Positions 32,208 through 41,174 of a stretch of 64,000 bases of DNA are shown in pieces. The number at the start of each line of letters is the position of its first letter. Within the stretch, counting starts at the first letter, position 1. The position numbers and the translations under genes are program-made. A model generated the notes under the pieces. It made no database searches. It was not told where the DNA came from and was given only the letters and a program-made list of their open reading frames with translations. Source of the stretch: Clostridia bacterium (GTDB lineage: Bacteria; Bacillota; Clostridia; UBA1212; UBA1255); the NCBI GenBank assembly GCA_017935905.1, contig JAGBGO010000027.1, positions 1 through 64,000 on the forward strand. Direction: 5' to 3'.

Positions 32208-33113
32208 TTATAGCACAGGCGGCGCGGTTTCGCAACCAAGGTCTATGGCGGCGGTGCGACCCAGCACTTCTCCCATGCGAATTAACGTTTCGTACCCGTC
32301 CTGGGTATTTTGCAATAAATCCTGCCGGATTTCTACCCGTCCCGGCTCCAACAAAAGCACCACGGTAGAACCGCCGAACTCAAAGCGGCCTTTCTCCGTG
32401 CCCCGCACCACGTCGCAGGAACCTTGCTGGTAATTTACGATTCTGCCCACCATCAGCGCCCCCACTTCCATTTGTACCACGGTGCCAAAAGTTTCAGAAT
32501 CAATCACGCAAAATTCCCGGCAATTTTCTTTGTAAATGGGCACGTAATCGTTGGCAACCGGGTTTACCGTATGGAAAATGCCCTTGATATACTTTTGCTG
32601 GCTCTTCTGCCCGCTGACTGCATAGGCATACCGATGGTAATTATCCACCGTAAGGCGAAGCACCACGCAATAGCCTCCTGCAAACTTCTTGGCCAGTTCC
32701 TCGTCTCGCAGGAGGGAGGCAACCGTATAAGGAGTATGTTTAATGGTAAAATGGGTGTTCTCTTTAATAGGATACACGGATACTTTACTGTCGCAAGGGC
32801 TGATCAAACTGTTTGGATCCGGAGAAATTTCCCGTTGATCCGGTTTGATCTGCCGCATAAAGAAAGCATTGTAGGACCGGTATTTACAAGGCACGTAAGC
32901 GCTCATATCAATTTGATTTTTGCGCACGAACCGCTTGATCATAGGCTTGGACAAAGGGCTGTTCATAAAAACTCTGCACGCACCTGTAACCGGTCTTGCC
33001 GCCAGCACGCGAATCACGGCGCGGCCGCTTTTCTTTCCATACATCCGGGCCAAGAAACGATCTTGTTTGGTGTTGATTTCAATAAACTTGCCGTTTCCGT
33101 CCCGATATTTCAT
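32208..33113 (-). CDS. psd: Phosphatidylserine decarboxylase (proenzyme)
   Basis: A membrane-associated pyruvoyl enzyme that makes phosphatidylethanolamine. The 301-residue proenzyme has conserved DNYHRYAYA and the self-cleavage motif as GGST in FEFGGSTVVLL (about 248-251), where Ser becomes the pyruvoyl group. GGST in place of LGST is a known variant of the PSD-II type. The ATG overlaps the pssA stop (ATGA), so both are made together. The previous gene in the operon is a MprF-type membrane domain protein. Confidence 0.94.
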   Translation of the reverse strand: MKYRDGNGKFIEINTKQDRFLARMYGKKSGRAVIRVLAARPVTGACRVFMNSPLSKPMIKRFVRKNQIDMSAYVPCKYRSYNAFFMRQIKPDQREISPDPNSLISPCDSKVSVYPIKENTHFTIKHTPYTVASLLRDEELAKKFAGGYCVVLRLTVDNYHRYAYAVSGQKSQQKYIKGIFHTVNPVANDYVPIYKENCREFCVIDSETFGTVVQMEVGALMVGRIVNYQQGSCDVVRGTEKGRFEFGGSTVVLLLEPGRVEIRQDLLQNTQDGYETLIRMGEVLGRTAAIDLGCETAPPVL

Positions 33114-33754
33114 AATAAAACTCCTACTACGATCAGTGCGCCGATTACGCCCATCACAATGGCTTCTTTCAAGCCGGGTTTCTTCACTTTAATGTCCCAA
33201 ACCATCAAGAAGGCAGCCACGTAGAGCATCACCACGTAGGCGACGCTGGCTTTAGCAGGCGTCTGGTCCATAACGTTGGTAATGGCGTAAATCAGGGGGA
33301 AGATCAAGGCAGAAGAAGTAACGGGAAGTCCTTGGAAATATTTCCGGTTCTCGTCCGTTTCCTTCTGACGTTGCATTTCTTTCACGTTGTAGAATCCAAG
33401 TCGAATGACGGCAGCCAGCACGAACAAAGCGCCGCCAATCTTCACGATCCAGTGGCCACCTTTGTCCCACAAAGGACCGGATACAACGTAGTTTGCCAAG
33501 ATTGCCGGAAATACGCCGAAACAAATCAAATCGCAAAGAGAGTCGATCTGAATACCGAAAACTTTCGCTTCCTCACTGCGATTGGGATGATGACGGGCAA
33601 TCTTTCCGTCGAACATATCGCACACGCCGGAGAAGATCAAGCATAAAAAAGCAATTTTAAAATGCCCGCTCACCGCACACGTAATTCCGTACAAGGAAGA
33701 ACACAATCCGATATACGTCAGAATGACGGAATAGTTGTAGAAACCGATTAACAT
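33110..33754 (-). CDS. pssA: CDP-diacylglycerol-serine O-phosphatidyltransferase
   Basis: Joins serine to CDP-diacylglycerol to give phosphatidylserine in the membrane. The 214-residue protein with about seven TM helices has the CDP-alcohol phosphotransferase motif: D-G-KIA-R in MFDGKIARHH, then G-IQI-D-SLC-D, with a longer gap between the two halves than in many members. It overlaps psd downstream (ATGA) and the upstream membrane-protein gene by 7 bases. Confidence 0.95.
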   Translation of the reverse strand: MLIGFYNYSVILTYIGLCSSLYGITCAVSGHFKIAFLCLIFSGVCDMFDGKIARHHPNRSEEAKVFGIQIDSLCDLICFGVFPAILANYVVSGPLWDKGGHWIVKIGGALFVLAAVIRLGFYNVKEMQRQKETDENRKYFQGLPVTSSALIFPLIYAITNVMDQTPAKASVAYVVMLYVAAFLMVWDIKVKKPGLKEAIVMGVIGALIVVGVLL

Positions 33755-34836
33755 CTTTCTTCATCTCTCTTTCTTTGTTTCCCAATTCTTCTCTGTCCAA
33801 GAAGATAGGAGACGACCGTAATGATCGCTCCGATAATTACAAGCAAATAATAGTTAATACCCCGGCTCAGCAGCATGCCCGGCACCACCAAAGATGCACC
33901 GAACACCTGGGTGTACATCACCAGGAAACCGCCTTCGTTGGCACCAATTCCCCCGGGGAACGGCAGAATGTCCAATGCAAGGGACAATACCACTTGCAAG
34001 GCAATAATCTGGAAGAAACTGGTCCCGGAAAGGCCGAATGCCTCGTAAACCATAAACGTAATGGCAAAGAAGCACAGCCGCTGGAATACCGTAATCCCGA
34101 ACACTTCCCAAAGAAGTTCCTTTCTGCCCAAAAGCAAATCAGCGCCCCGGCTGTACCGTTCGATCACGTCTTCCACTTTCGCATCCCATTGTTCCCGATT
34201 GCGCACCAACCGGAATTTACACAAAAGGTTTAATCCGCCTTTGGCGATCTTCCGCGCAGGATTGGGACGAAAAATCACAACCACCAAAAATGCGCAAAAC
34301 GCCAGATTCAGTACAAGTCCCAATAGAAACACGTACAGCATGAACCCCAAGTTATCCAAAACGAACCCGGCGTTAAAAATAAACAACACCAAAGAAAGTA
34401 CGACCAATGCCAATTTGTACGCTAGCGTTACCACCAGCAGTACCAACGAGGATACACCGAAATCTAAACCGTCTCGTTTCATCCAAACCAGTTGCACCGG
34501 TTGACCGCCGGAAGCCGATGGGGTAATCGCACTGAAGAAAAAGCCCACGTAAGAATATGCAATACACCGACGAAATTTCGCCGGCACACGGAGTTTCCGG
34601 AATAAGTAATATAGGATAACCGATTCACAGCACACAAACACCGTGAGCAACACCACGCCGCCCAGAAGCCACCAAGGATTCGCCTTTCGCATATAGTGCC
34701 AAATTTGGGGCAATTCCTGCTTACTCAGCACCAAATATGCAGTAAAAATCAACAATACTGCAACCAACAACACATTCAGCAGTACTTTCAATACCTTACT
34801 CCATTTCGATGCGGTTTTCTTCGGTGCCGTTTCCAA
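33748..34836 (-). CDS. MprF/AglD-type (LPG flippase, UPF0104) membrane protein
   Basis: A 362-residue protein with about eight TM helices and the marks of the lysylphosphatidylglycerol synthetase TM region: FFFSAITPSASGGQPVQLVW near residue 95-120 and ILPFPGGIGANEGGF near 305. It has no C-terminal synthetase domain, so it is the flippase-like half alone. In this operon it may move phosphatidylserine/ethanolamine or another lipid; this is inference from position. The start is TTG at 34836 behind AAGGAAAG. Confidence 0.85.
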   Translation of the reverse strand: METAPKKTASKWSKVLKVLLNVLLVAVLLIFTAYLVLSKQELPQIWHYMRKANPWWLLGGVVLLTVFVCCESVILYYLFRKLRVPAKFRRCIAYSYVGFFFSAITPSASGGQPVQLVWMKRDGLDFGVSSLVLLVVTLAYKLALVVLSLVLFIFNAGFVLDNLGFMLYVFLLGLVLNLAFCAFLVVVIFRPNPARKIAKGGLNLLCKFRLVRNREQWDAKVEDVIERYSRGADLLLGRKELLWEVFGITVFQRLCFFAITFMVYEAFGLSGTSFFQIIALQVVLSLALDILPFPGGIGANEGGFLVMYTQVFGASLVVPGMLLSRGINYYLLVIIGAIITVVSYLLGQRRIGKQRKRDEERC

Positions 34837-34916
34837 AAAGGCTCTTTCCTTCCGTCGTTCTCTAACCTATTTAGTATACTCCAACCCCTAAGACTTGTCA
34901 AAGAAAAAACATAGAA

Positions 34917-34945
34917 AAGCCCCTTCTTATCCAAGGAAGAGGCTT
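34917..34945 (-). terminator. Terminator after the ispD/DUF3343 pair
   Basis: On the minus strand AAGCCTCTTC, nine-base loop, GAAGGGGCTT (one U-G pair), then TTTCTATG and a further T run. It lies 15 bases after the stop at 34960. Confidence 0.8.
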
Positions 34946-34959
34946 ATATTCAAACTGCT

Positions 34960-35184
34960 TTATTCAAAATAACTTTTCAGTTCCACATAAATCCCTTTGC
35001 GCCGGAGGATTTTTTCCGCTGTCTCCCGAAAATGCTCCGGGAATTGCACGCTGTATCCACAGCCCATTTTACCGGACTTTAACGCCTCCGGAGTGTTCAC
35101 AACTCCCGCCGGAACGCCCGCCGACCGCAAAAGTTGCTGCACTTGCAGCGCTTTGCTCTGGGGACCCAAATTAACGTAAATCAC
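34960..35184 (-). CDS. DUF3343-like small protein (putative Se/S carrier-like)
   Basis: A 74-residue protein with the layout of the DUF3343 family: an N-terminal strand, a helix with QSKALQVQQLLRSAGVP, and a single conserved Cys in KMGCGYSVQF. Family members occur near selenium/sulfur and cysteine-desulfurase genes, but no function is proven. The start is GTG at 35184, overlapping ispD by 14 bases with GAGGAGG inside the ispD end. A terminator follows. Confidence 0.6.
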   Translation of the reverse strand: MIYVNLGPQSKALQVQQLLRSAGVPAGVVNTPEALKSGKMGCGYSVQFPEHFRETAEKILRRKGIYVELKSYFE

Positions 35185-35929
35185 CTGTTTGAGAAGCCTC
35201 CTCTTCGCTTTGCAGTATACTTAACAATATGCGCAAATCCGACCGATTGGTGACTTTCAAATTGCCCGGATTGCCCGGACAGATGCCAACCTGCTGTCCT
35301 TCCGGCAAACATTCTTCCATATACAAAACCAAACCGGTGTCGTCCGTAATTTCCGGAACGTCGGCGGCCTCTTTGGAAAGGGCATTCTCGTAAAATAGAT
35401 GGGCTTTATGAATCACGCCGTAGCGGAAGCTTTGGGGCGTTTGCACGTTCCACAAAAATTTCCTGGGCGGAATGGAAGCAAGGTTCTCCCCATCGCTGCT
35501 GATCACAATGGTATCCACCGTCTTCTCTGCGGTGACACATGCGCCTTTGGATTTCGCCATGGCGATATTGGCACTGACGGTTGCCGGTGTAATATTGGGT
35601 CGCACGCCGTCGTGAATCAACACAACGTCTTCGGCGGCGCAAACTTCTGCCAGCGCCTCAACGCCTTGATAAGAAGATTCTCTCCGGGTGGCACCCCCGG
35701 GAAGCACTTTTTGTAATTTAGAGATTTCATAATCCCGAACGATTTCCCATACCGTATCCCGGCTTTCTTCCGGGCAAACTACGTAGATGGCATCAATTTC
35801 CGGATGATGCTGAAAAACCTCCAAGGTGTAGGCAAGAATGGGTTTGCCGCCTACGTGTAAAAATTGTTTCGGGATTTCCGTTCCCATACGGCGGCCCATA
35901 CCGGCTGCCAGAACAAGTGCTACGTTCAT
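35171..35929 (-). CDS. ispD: 2-C-methyl-D-erythritol 4-phosphate cytidylyltransferase
   Basis: Third step of the MEP isoprenoid pathway, transferring CMP from CTP. The 252-residue protein has the nucleotide loop LAAGMGRRMG with KQF, the metal Asp in LIHDGVRPN, QTPQSFRY, ITDDTGLVL and the substrate loop GNLKVTNRSDL. TarI-type ribitol-5-phosphate enzymes are similar, but no teichoic acid genes are nearby. AAAGGAG precedes the ATG. Its promoter is divergent from that of ileS. Confidence 0.93.
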   Translation of the reverse strand: MNVALVLAAGMGRRMGTEIPKQFLHVGGKPILAYTLEVFQHHPEIDAIYVVCPEESRDTVWEIVRDYEISKLQKVLPGGATRRESSYQGVEALAEVCAAEDVVLIHDGVRPNITPATVSANIAMAKSKGACVTAEKTVDTIVISSDGENLASIPPRKFLWNVQTPQSFRYGVIHKAHLFYENALSKEAADVPEITDDTGLVLYMEECLPEGQQVGICPGNPGNLKVTNRSDLRILLSILQSEEEASQTGDLR

Positions 35930-35963
35930 CGTGTACGTTCTCCTTTAAGTTCTACTCGGTTCT

Positions 35964-35992
35964 ATTATACACGGAAATGGTTTTATCGACAA
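35964..35992 (-). promoter_or_regulatory. ispD promoter
   Basis: On the minus strand TTGTCG (35992-35987), 17 bases, TATAAT (35969-35964). Confidence 0.8.
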
Positions 35993-35996
35993 GATT

Positions 35997-36158
35997 GGAC
36001 ACACAGGGGGATAAAATGACTGTTACGTGTCCGGCATTTTACCGATTTCCGGACACAAAACCCTTGCAAGCACCTCTATGTGTCCAAAATAAGCAAATTC
36101 GACCTGTCCAAGAGCACTTTTCCGGACACATATCGCCCTAAAAAGGTCGTTTGTGTCC
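35997..36158. repeat. Three inverted-repeat units with GGACAC arms and 23-24 bp spacing
   Basis: GGACAC at 35997, 36051 and 36124 is followed after 24, 23 and 23 bases by GTGTCC at 36027, 36080 and 36153. A lone TGTCC lies at 36105. Units 1 and 2 also face each other as GTGTCCGG-N14-CCGGACAC. The array fills the gap between the -35 boxes of ispD and ileS. The first and third spacers contain A-rich tracts (ATAAAATG, CTAAAAAGG). Confidence 0.8.
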
Positions 36159-36194
36159 ACGCGCTTCCGCGCAAAGTTCTCTATCCTTTTTACA

Positions 36195-36223
36195 TTGACT
36201 TTCGGGGCCTTTTGCGGTATTAT
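36195..36223 (+). promoter_or_regulatory. ileS promoter
   Basis: TTGACT (36195-36200), 17 bases, TATTAT (36218-36223). The leader is only about 25 bases, with GGAGGG before the ATG at 36255, so there is no room for a T-box. Confidence 0.85.
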
Positions 36224-36254
36224 GAACTGAACTATGTTTTATTGGAGGGACTGT

Positions 36255-39200
36255 ATGTACGAGAAAGTATCTACGGACTTAAATTTTGTTGAGCGCGAGA
36301 AGAAAGTACAGAAATATTGGGAAGACAACGATATCTTCCGCAAGAGCATTGAAGAACGGGCGCAAGGTGAGACGTACACCTTCTACGACGGCCCTCCCAC
36401 GGCCAACGGAAAGCCGCATATCGGACACGTTTTAACCCGTGTTATTAAAGATATGATTCCCCGTTACCGCACTATGAAAGGCTACAAAGTCCTGCGCAAG
36501 GCCGGTTGGGATACCCACGGACTTCCTGTTGAATTGGAAGTCGAGAAGATGCTGGGTTTGGACGGCAAAGAGCAGATTGAAGAGTACGGTATGGATCCGT
36601 TTATTCAGAAGTGCAAGGAAAGCGTTTGGAAATACAAGGGTATGTGGGAAGATTTTTCCGGCACCGTTGGTTTCTGGGCGGATATGGATGATCCTTACGT
36701 AACCTATGATAATAACTTTATCGAATCCGAGTGGTGGGCACTGAAGCAAATTTGGGAGAAGGGTCTTTTGTACAAAGGCTTTAAGATTGTTCCCTACTGC
36801 CCCCGTTGCGGAACACCCCTCTCCTCTCACGAAGTGGCGCAAGGGTACAAATCCGTGAAAGAGCGTTCTGCTATCGTTCGTTTTAAGGTAAAGGGCGAAG
36901 ACGCCTACTTCCTGGCGTGGACAACCACGCCCTGGACGCTGCCTTCCAACGTAGCCCTTTGTGTAAACCCCGCAGACGAATACTGCAAAGTAAAGGCTGC
37001 CGACGGCTACACTTACTATATGGCGAAAGCATTGTTGGATACCGTACTGGGCAAACTTGCAACAGACGGACAAGCCGCTTATGAAATTTTGGATTCTTTC
37101 CCCGGCACCGCTTTAGAACACAGAGAGTATGAGCCTTTGTTTGCTTGCGCAGGCGTTTGTGCCGACAAACAAAAGAAGAAAGGCTTCTTCGTAACCTGTG
37201 ACAGCTACGTTACCATGTCCGACGGTACCGGTATCGTACACATTGCACCGGCCTTCGGTGAAGATGACGCCCGGGTTGGCCGCAACTACGACCTTCCTTT
37301 CGTACAGTTTGTAGATGGACAAGGTAATATGACGGAAGAGACGCCCTATGCAGGCGTATTCGTAAAGAAAGCCGATCCCTTGGTATTGGTAGATTTAGAC
37401 AAAGAAGGCAAACTCTTTGACGCGCCTAAGTTCGAGCATGACTATCCCCACTGCTGGAGATGTGACACGCCTTTGATTTACTACGCAAGAGAGTCCTGGT
37501 TCATCAAGATGACCGCCGTACGGAATGACTTGATCAAGAACAACAATACCATTAACTGGATTCCCGAGAGCATTGGTAAAGGCCGTTTCGGCGACTGGCT
37601 GAACAACGTACAGGATTGGGGTATCAGCCGAAACCGTTATTGGGGTACGCCTTTGAATATTTGGGAATGTCCTTGCGGACACCGCCATGCCATCGGTTCT
37701 ATTGCCGAGCTCAAAGAGATGTCGGATAACTGTCCCGATGACATCGAACTGCACCGCCCTTATATTGACGCGGTAACCCTTCGCTGCCCTGAGTGCGGCG
37801 GTGAGATGACCCGTGTAAAGGAAGTAATCGACTGCTGGTTCGACTCCGGTGCTATGCCTTTTGCACAATGGCACTATCCTTTTGAGAACAAAGAAATTTT
37901 CGACGACAACTTCCCGGCAGACTTTATTAGTGAAGCCGTAGACCAGACGAGAGGTTGGTTCTATTCCTTGCTGGCCATTTCGACGCTCCTCTTTGACAAA
38001 GCGCCCTACAAGAACGTTATTGTATTGGGCTTAGTGCAAGATGAGAACGGACAGAAGATGTCTAAATCCAAAGGCAACGCGGTAGATCCTTTCGACGCCC
38101 TCAATACCTTTGGTGCCGATGCCATTCGTTGGTATTTCTATTCCAACTCTGCGCCTTGGCTTCCCAACCGTTTCTACGCAAAAGCCGTTACGGAAGGTCA
38201 GAGAAAGGTACTTGGCACGCTGTGGAACACCTACGCATTCTACGTACTGTACGCCAACATCGACAAGTTCAATCCTTTGGAGTACAAGTTGGAATACGAC
38301 AAACTTTCCGTGATGGACAAATGGATGCTTTCCCGTCTCAATACGTTAGTAAAGACGGTAGACGGTTGCTTAAACGACTACAAGATTACGGAAACCGCCC
38401 GCGCTTTGTCTGATTTCATTGACGAACTCAGTAACTGGTACGTGCGCTGCTCCAGAGAACGTTTCTGGGCAAAAGGGATGCCGCAGGATAAGATCAACGC
38501 CTATATGACGCTGTACACCACCATCGTAACCTACTGTAAGTTGGCAGCGCCTATGCTTCCGTTTATGACCGAGGATATTTACCTTAATCTGGTAGCCGGC
38601 ATCGATGCAAATGCACCCAAGAGCATTCACCTTTGCGACTTCCCCGTAGCAGACGAAGCGCTGATCGACGCAGATTTGGAAGCCGGTATGGAGAAAGTTC
38701 TGGAAATCGTCGTACTTGGCAGAAGTGCCAGAAACAACGCTGCGATCAAGAACCGCCAGCCCCTTGCAAACATGTACGTGAAGGCAGAGGGGACGTTGGA
38801 CGGCTATTTTACCGAGATTATTAAGAACGAGCTGAACGTACAGAACGTTGCCTTCGTAGACAACACCGATGCGTTCCTCACCTACTCCTTTAAGCCCCAG
38901 CTTCGTACTTTGGGCCGCAAGTTCGGCAAGGACATCGGGCGTGTGAAGGAATATTTGGCTGCCCTTACCGGCAAGGATGCGGCAGAGGCTATGAAGACGC
39001 TGAAAGAAACCGGTTCTATGGATATCGTGTTAGACGGCGTTGCAACTCCCGTTACGGAAGAAGATCTGCTTATTGAATCTGCCAAGTTGCCGGGCTTCGA
39101 GGCACAAGAAGATAAGGGAATTACGGTAATCTTAGATACCACCTTGACGCCGGAGTTGATCGAGGCAGGTTTCGTGCGTGAATTGATCAGCCGTATCCAG

Positions 39201-39422
39201 ACCATGCGGAAAGAGGCCGGTTTCGAAGTAACGGATCACATCGAAATCTTCGAGACAGGCAGCGAGGAAATCCGCAAGGTGCTTCTTGCAAACGAAGCGG
39301 AGATCAAAGCAGAGACGTTGTCCGAGGCTTTGACGGTGGATGCGGAAATTCCCGCAGATGCTTATGCCAAGGAATGGGATATTAACGGCAAGAACGTAAC
39401 TTTGGCGGTGCGCCGGGTTTAA
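36255..39422 (+). CDS. ileS: Isoleucyl-tRNA synthetase (IleS2-like)
   Basis: Charges tRNA-Ile in the cytoplasm. The 1055-residue protein has HIGH at 55-58 (NGKPHIGHVL) and KMSKS at 601-605 (GQKMSKSKGN), an editing domain between them with WTTTPWTLPSN, and zinc-type Cys pairs (CPRCG; CPECGG). A length above 1000 residues and the PPTANGKPHIGH form point to the IleS2 type seen in many Clostridia, which is often less sensitive to mupirocin (family knowledge, not tested). ATG 36255 follows GGAGGG. The gene stands alone, with its own promoter and terminator. Confidence 0.97.
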   Translation: MYEKVSTDLNFVEREKKVQKYWEDNDIFRKSIEERAQGETYTFYDGPPTANGKPHIGHVLTRVIKDMIPRYRTMKGYKVLRKAGWDTHGLPVELEVEKMLGLDGKEQIEEYGMDPFIQKCKESVWKYKGMWEDFSGTVGFWADMDDPYVTYDNNFIESEWWALKQIWEKGLLYKGFKIVPYCPRCGTPLSSHEVAQGYKSVKERSAIVRFKVKGEDAYFLAWTTTPWTLPSNVALCVNPADEYCKVKAADGYTYYMAKALLDTVLGKLATDGQAAYEILDSFPGTALEHREYEPLFACAGVCADKQKKKGFFVTCDSYVTMSDGTGIVHIAPAFGEDDARVGRNYDLPFVQFVDGQGNMTEETPYAGVFVKKADPLVLVDLDKEGKLFDAPKFEHDYPHCWRCDTPLIYYARESWFIKMTAVRNDLIKNNNTINWIPESIGKGRFGDWLNNVQDWGISRNRYWGTPLNIWECPCGHRHAIGSIAELKEMSDNCPDDIELHRPYIDAVTLRCPECGGEMTRVKEVIDCWFDSGAMPFAQWHYPFENKEIFDDNFPADFISEAVDQTRGWFYSLLAISTLLFDKAPYKNVIVLGLVQDENGQKMSKSKGNAVDPFDALNTFGADAIRWYFYSNSAPWLPNRFYAKAVTEGQRKVLGTLWNTYAFYVLYANIDKFNPLEYKLEYDKLSVMDKWMLSRLNTLVKTVDGCLNDYKITETARALSDFIDELSNWYVRCSRERFWAKGMPQDKINAYMTLYTTIVTYCKLAAPMLPFMTEDIYLNLVAGIDANAPKSIHLCDFPVADEALIDADLEAGMEKVLEIVVLGRSARNNAAIKNRQPLANMYVKAEGTLDGYFTEIIKNELNVQNVAFVDNTDAFLTYSFKPQLRTLGRKFGKDIGRVKEYLAALTGKDAAEAMKTLKETGSMDIVLDGVATPVTEEDLLIESAKLPGFEAQEDKGITVILDTTLTPELIEAGFVRELISRIQTMRKEAGFEVTDHIEIFETGSEEIRKVLLANEAEIKAETLSEALTVDAEIPADAYAKEWDINGKNVTLAVRRV

Positions 39423-39438
39423 TTCTTCGGGTAAAATG

Positions 39439-39467
39439 AGCTGCCTCGCTTGGAGGCAGCTTTTTTT
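39439..39467 (+). terminator. ileS terminator
   Basis: AGCTGCCTC-GCTTG-GAGGCAGCT followed by seven T. It begins right after a GGTAAAATG motif at 39430. Confidence 0.93.
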
Positions 39468-39486
39468 ATGACCTGATAGCGTGTGC

Positions 39487-39546
39487 GGGGTTAAATTCCA
39501 TAAAAAAGCGGGGTTTAAACCCCGCATTTGCAGGAATTTTAACCCC
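39487..39546. repeat. Nested palindromes with GGGGTT arms
   Basis: The perfect 18-bp palindrome GCGGGGTTTAAACCCCGC (39508-39525) is flanked by GGGGTTAAATTCC (39487-39499) and GGAATTTTAACCCC (39533-39546). GGGGTT at 39487 and 39510 each have AACCCC 25 bases after their end (39518, 39541). The region lies between the ileS terminator and a convergent gene. A TATAAT at 39557 has no partner -35 box and no ORF. Confidence 0.75.
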
Positions 39547-39614
39547 CGGGTTGTCGTATAATCGTGCTAATAGCAGCCTGTGGCGCAACAAAGCAAGCAC
39601 ACATCTCCATTTTT

Positions 39615-41165
39615 CTATTCCGGCCCCCGCATATCCAGCTCCACCGGATAGGTGCAAATATCATTGCCTAATCGCTCCGTATACACCGCCCCAAAGGCCG
39701 CCAATTCCGGCGCAATTCCGCGCAAAGCCTTGCGCACGTTCACTTTATGGAAGACCACAAAGTCGAAATAAACGCCCTCCGGCCCTTCGCAAATGTCAAT
39801 CGCTTCCGCATAGAAGGATTCCACCAACGCCCTTTTCAAAAGTGCAGTCAAATAAGCCACGTCGTCCTCGTAAGAAAGGTGATGCTCCGGCACAAATAAA
39901 CTGCCCAAAGAGAAACCGCCCTCCCACAAATATTGAGAAGGTCCTTCAAACCCTAAAATAAAATCAAAAGAAAGTTGCTCGCAGTACGTGCGCAAATGGG
40001 AAACCGGGCGCTGTTCCTGCATCCCTTCCATATCTAAACTTCTGTAATTGCACCGTTCCGGCGCCAACCTGGACTTGTCCTGAATTTGCTCGTCAATCAT
40101 CCGGGAAAACTCTTCCGCCGTTACGCAATCTCCTTCGAAAACCATTTCCGACTTAGGAAAAGGCACCAATTCCAGTACCGCGCCCCGAAGCCGTTCCTCG
40201 CCGATCACCTGGCACAAATACATATAGTTGGCACAATAAATATTCGTGGGAATTTCCTCGTCGTTCTTGCGCAATTCCGGGGGCAGGAACATCGCCTCAG
40301 GACTGCTTGCATCCCAGCGGACAAACATCCGTACCGTAAACAAATCCTGCTGCTCTAAGTACGTTACTTGCAGAAGGGGCGGGTCCATTTCCGGATTGCA
40401 GCCGGTAAAAAGGGGAAATTGCCGATAAAAACCCCGTACCCCGTACGGATACACGTCCCAGCGGTTCTTAATCACATCCGGCATCTTTCGGATAAAATGT
40501 TTCGCAATCAATTCAGCGCACATAATACCGCCACCCGTAAGCATCAGCACGTAGCGGGTAATCCCCTGTCCCTTTAAATCCCGATATTCGTATTTCGACA
40601 GGGCAGGGAAAATGTATTCTTGCATTTCCATTTCCGCCAGCAAGGCGCTGATCTGCGTGGTAGCTTCTAAAATATCGCCCGCGGAAAGTGCCGCCACCAG
40701 TGCCTCTTCAATCTTAATGAAACCCCACCAGAAATCTTCCACAGCGTACGTGGGTTCGTACGGTGAAAGCAGCCCTTCAGTGGCGCTTTGCTCCTCACGT
40801 TCCAAACAAATGCCGGACAGGGAAATCTCATCAAAATGGCCGGTAAGATCCTGTGCATCGTTTCCATACCGCCCGCAGCCGGGACATTTAGAAATCACCG
40901 CTTCCCGCAAATGGGTTTCATACGTCTTGCGCGGCAGTACGTATACAGTTACCGGATAGATTCGTCGGCAGTCTGCGATGGTAAGCGATCGCTCCCGAAT
41001 TTCTTCTTCAATGAAATAAGGCGGAATGCATCCTGTGGACGGAAGTTTGCGCAGGCGCAAAGAAACGCCGTCTGCAATACGGGCCCGAAATTGGGAGAAC
41101 GTAGGTGCATCCGGGGGAAGCAAATAATATTCACCTTGATAGTAAAATGCCTCTGTTTCAATCAT
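39615..41165 (-). CDS. Unrecognised 516-residue protein
   Basis: I do not recognise this family. The product is soluble-looking, acidic and rich in Tyr, Phe and Leu, without signal peptide or clear TM segment. A possible half zinc site is CPGCGRYG near residue 94 with a later Cys in SGICLE. Other marks are a GGGIMCAELIAKHFIRK helix and a Trp/Phe-rich LWEGGFSLGSLF stretch near 445. It has no Shine-Dalgarno; a promoter ends 9 bases before the ATG, so it is probably leaderless. It lies just downstream of the metallophosphoesterase gene. Confidence 0.8.
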   Translation of the reverse strand: MIETEAFYYQGEYYLLPPDAPTFSQFRARIADGVSLRLRKLPSTGCIPPYFIEEEIRERSLTIADCRRIYPVTVYVLPRKTYETHLREAVISKCPGCGRYGNDAQDLTGHFDEISLSGICLEREEQSATEGLLSPYEPTYAVEDFWWGFIKIEEALVAALSAGDILEATTQISALLAEMEMQEYIFPALSKYEYRDLKGQGITRYVLMLTGGGIMCAELIAKHFIRKMPDVIKNRWDVYPYGVRGFYRQFPLFTGCNPEMDPPLLQVTYLEQQDLFTVRMFVRWDASSPEAMFLPPELRKNDEEIPTNIYCANYMYLCQVIGEERLRGAVLELVPFPKSEMVFEGDCVTAEEFSRMIDEQIQDKSRLAPERCNYRSLDMEGMQEQRPVSHLRTYCEQLSFDFILGFEGPSQYLWEGGFSLGSLFVPEHHLSYEDDVAYLTALLKRALVESFYAEAIDICEGPEGVYFDFVVFHKVNVRKALRGIAPELAAFGAVYTERLGNDICTYPVELDMRGPE

Positions 41166-41174
41166 AACAAAACA

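Noticed and set aside
35171-35929. Assignment as TarI-type ribitol-5-phosphate cytidylyltransferase
   Set aside because: No teichoic acid genes lie nearby and the motif set fits IspD equally well or better.
35997-36158. GGACAC array read as a T-box or other riboswitch of ileS
   Set aside because: It lies upstream of the ileS -35 box, so it is not transcribed with ileS, and the T-box core sequence is absent.
39551-39614. Possible promoter (TATAAT at 39557) for a plus-strand RNA
   Set aside because: No -35 box at a useful distance and no ORF; it would read straight into a convergent gene.
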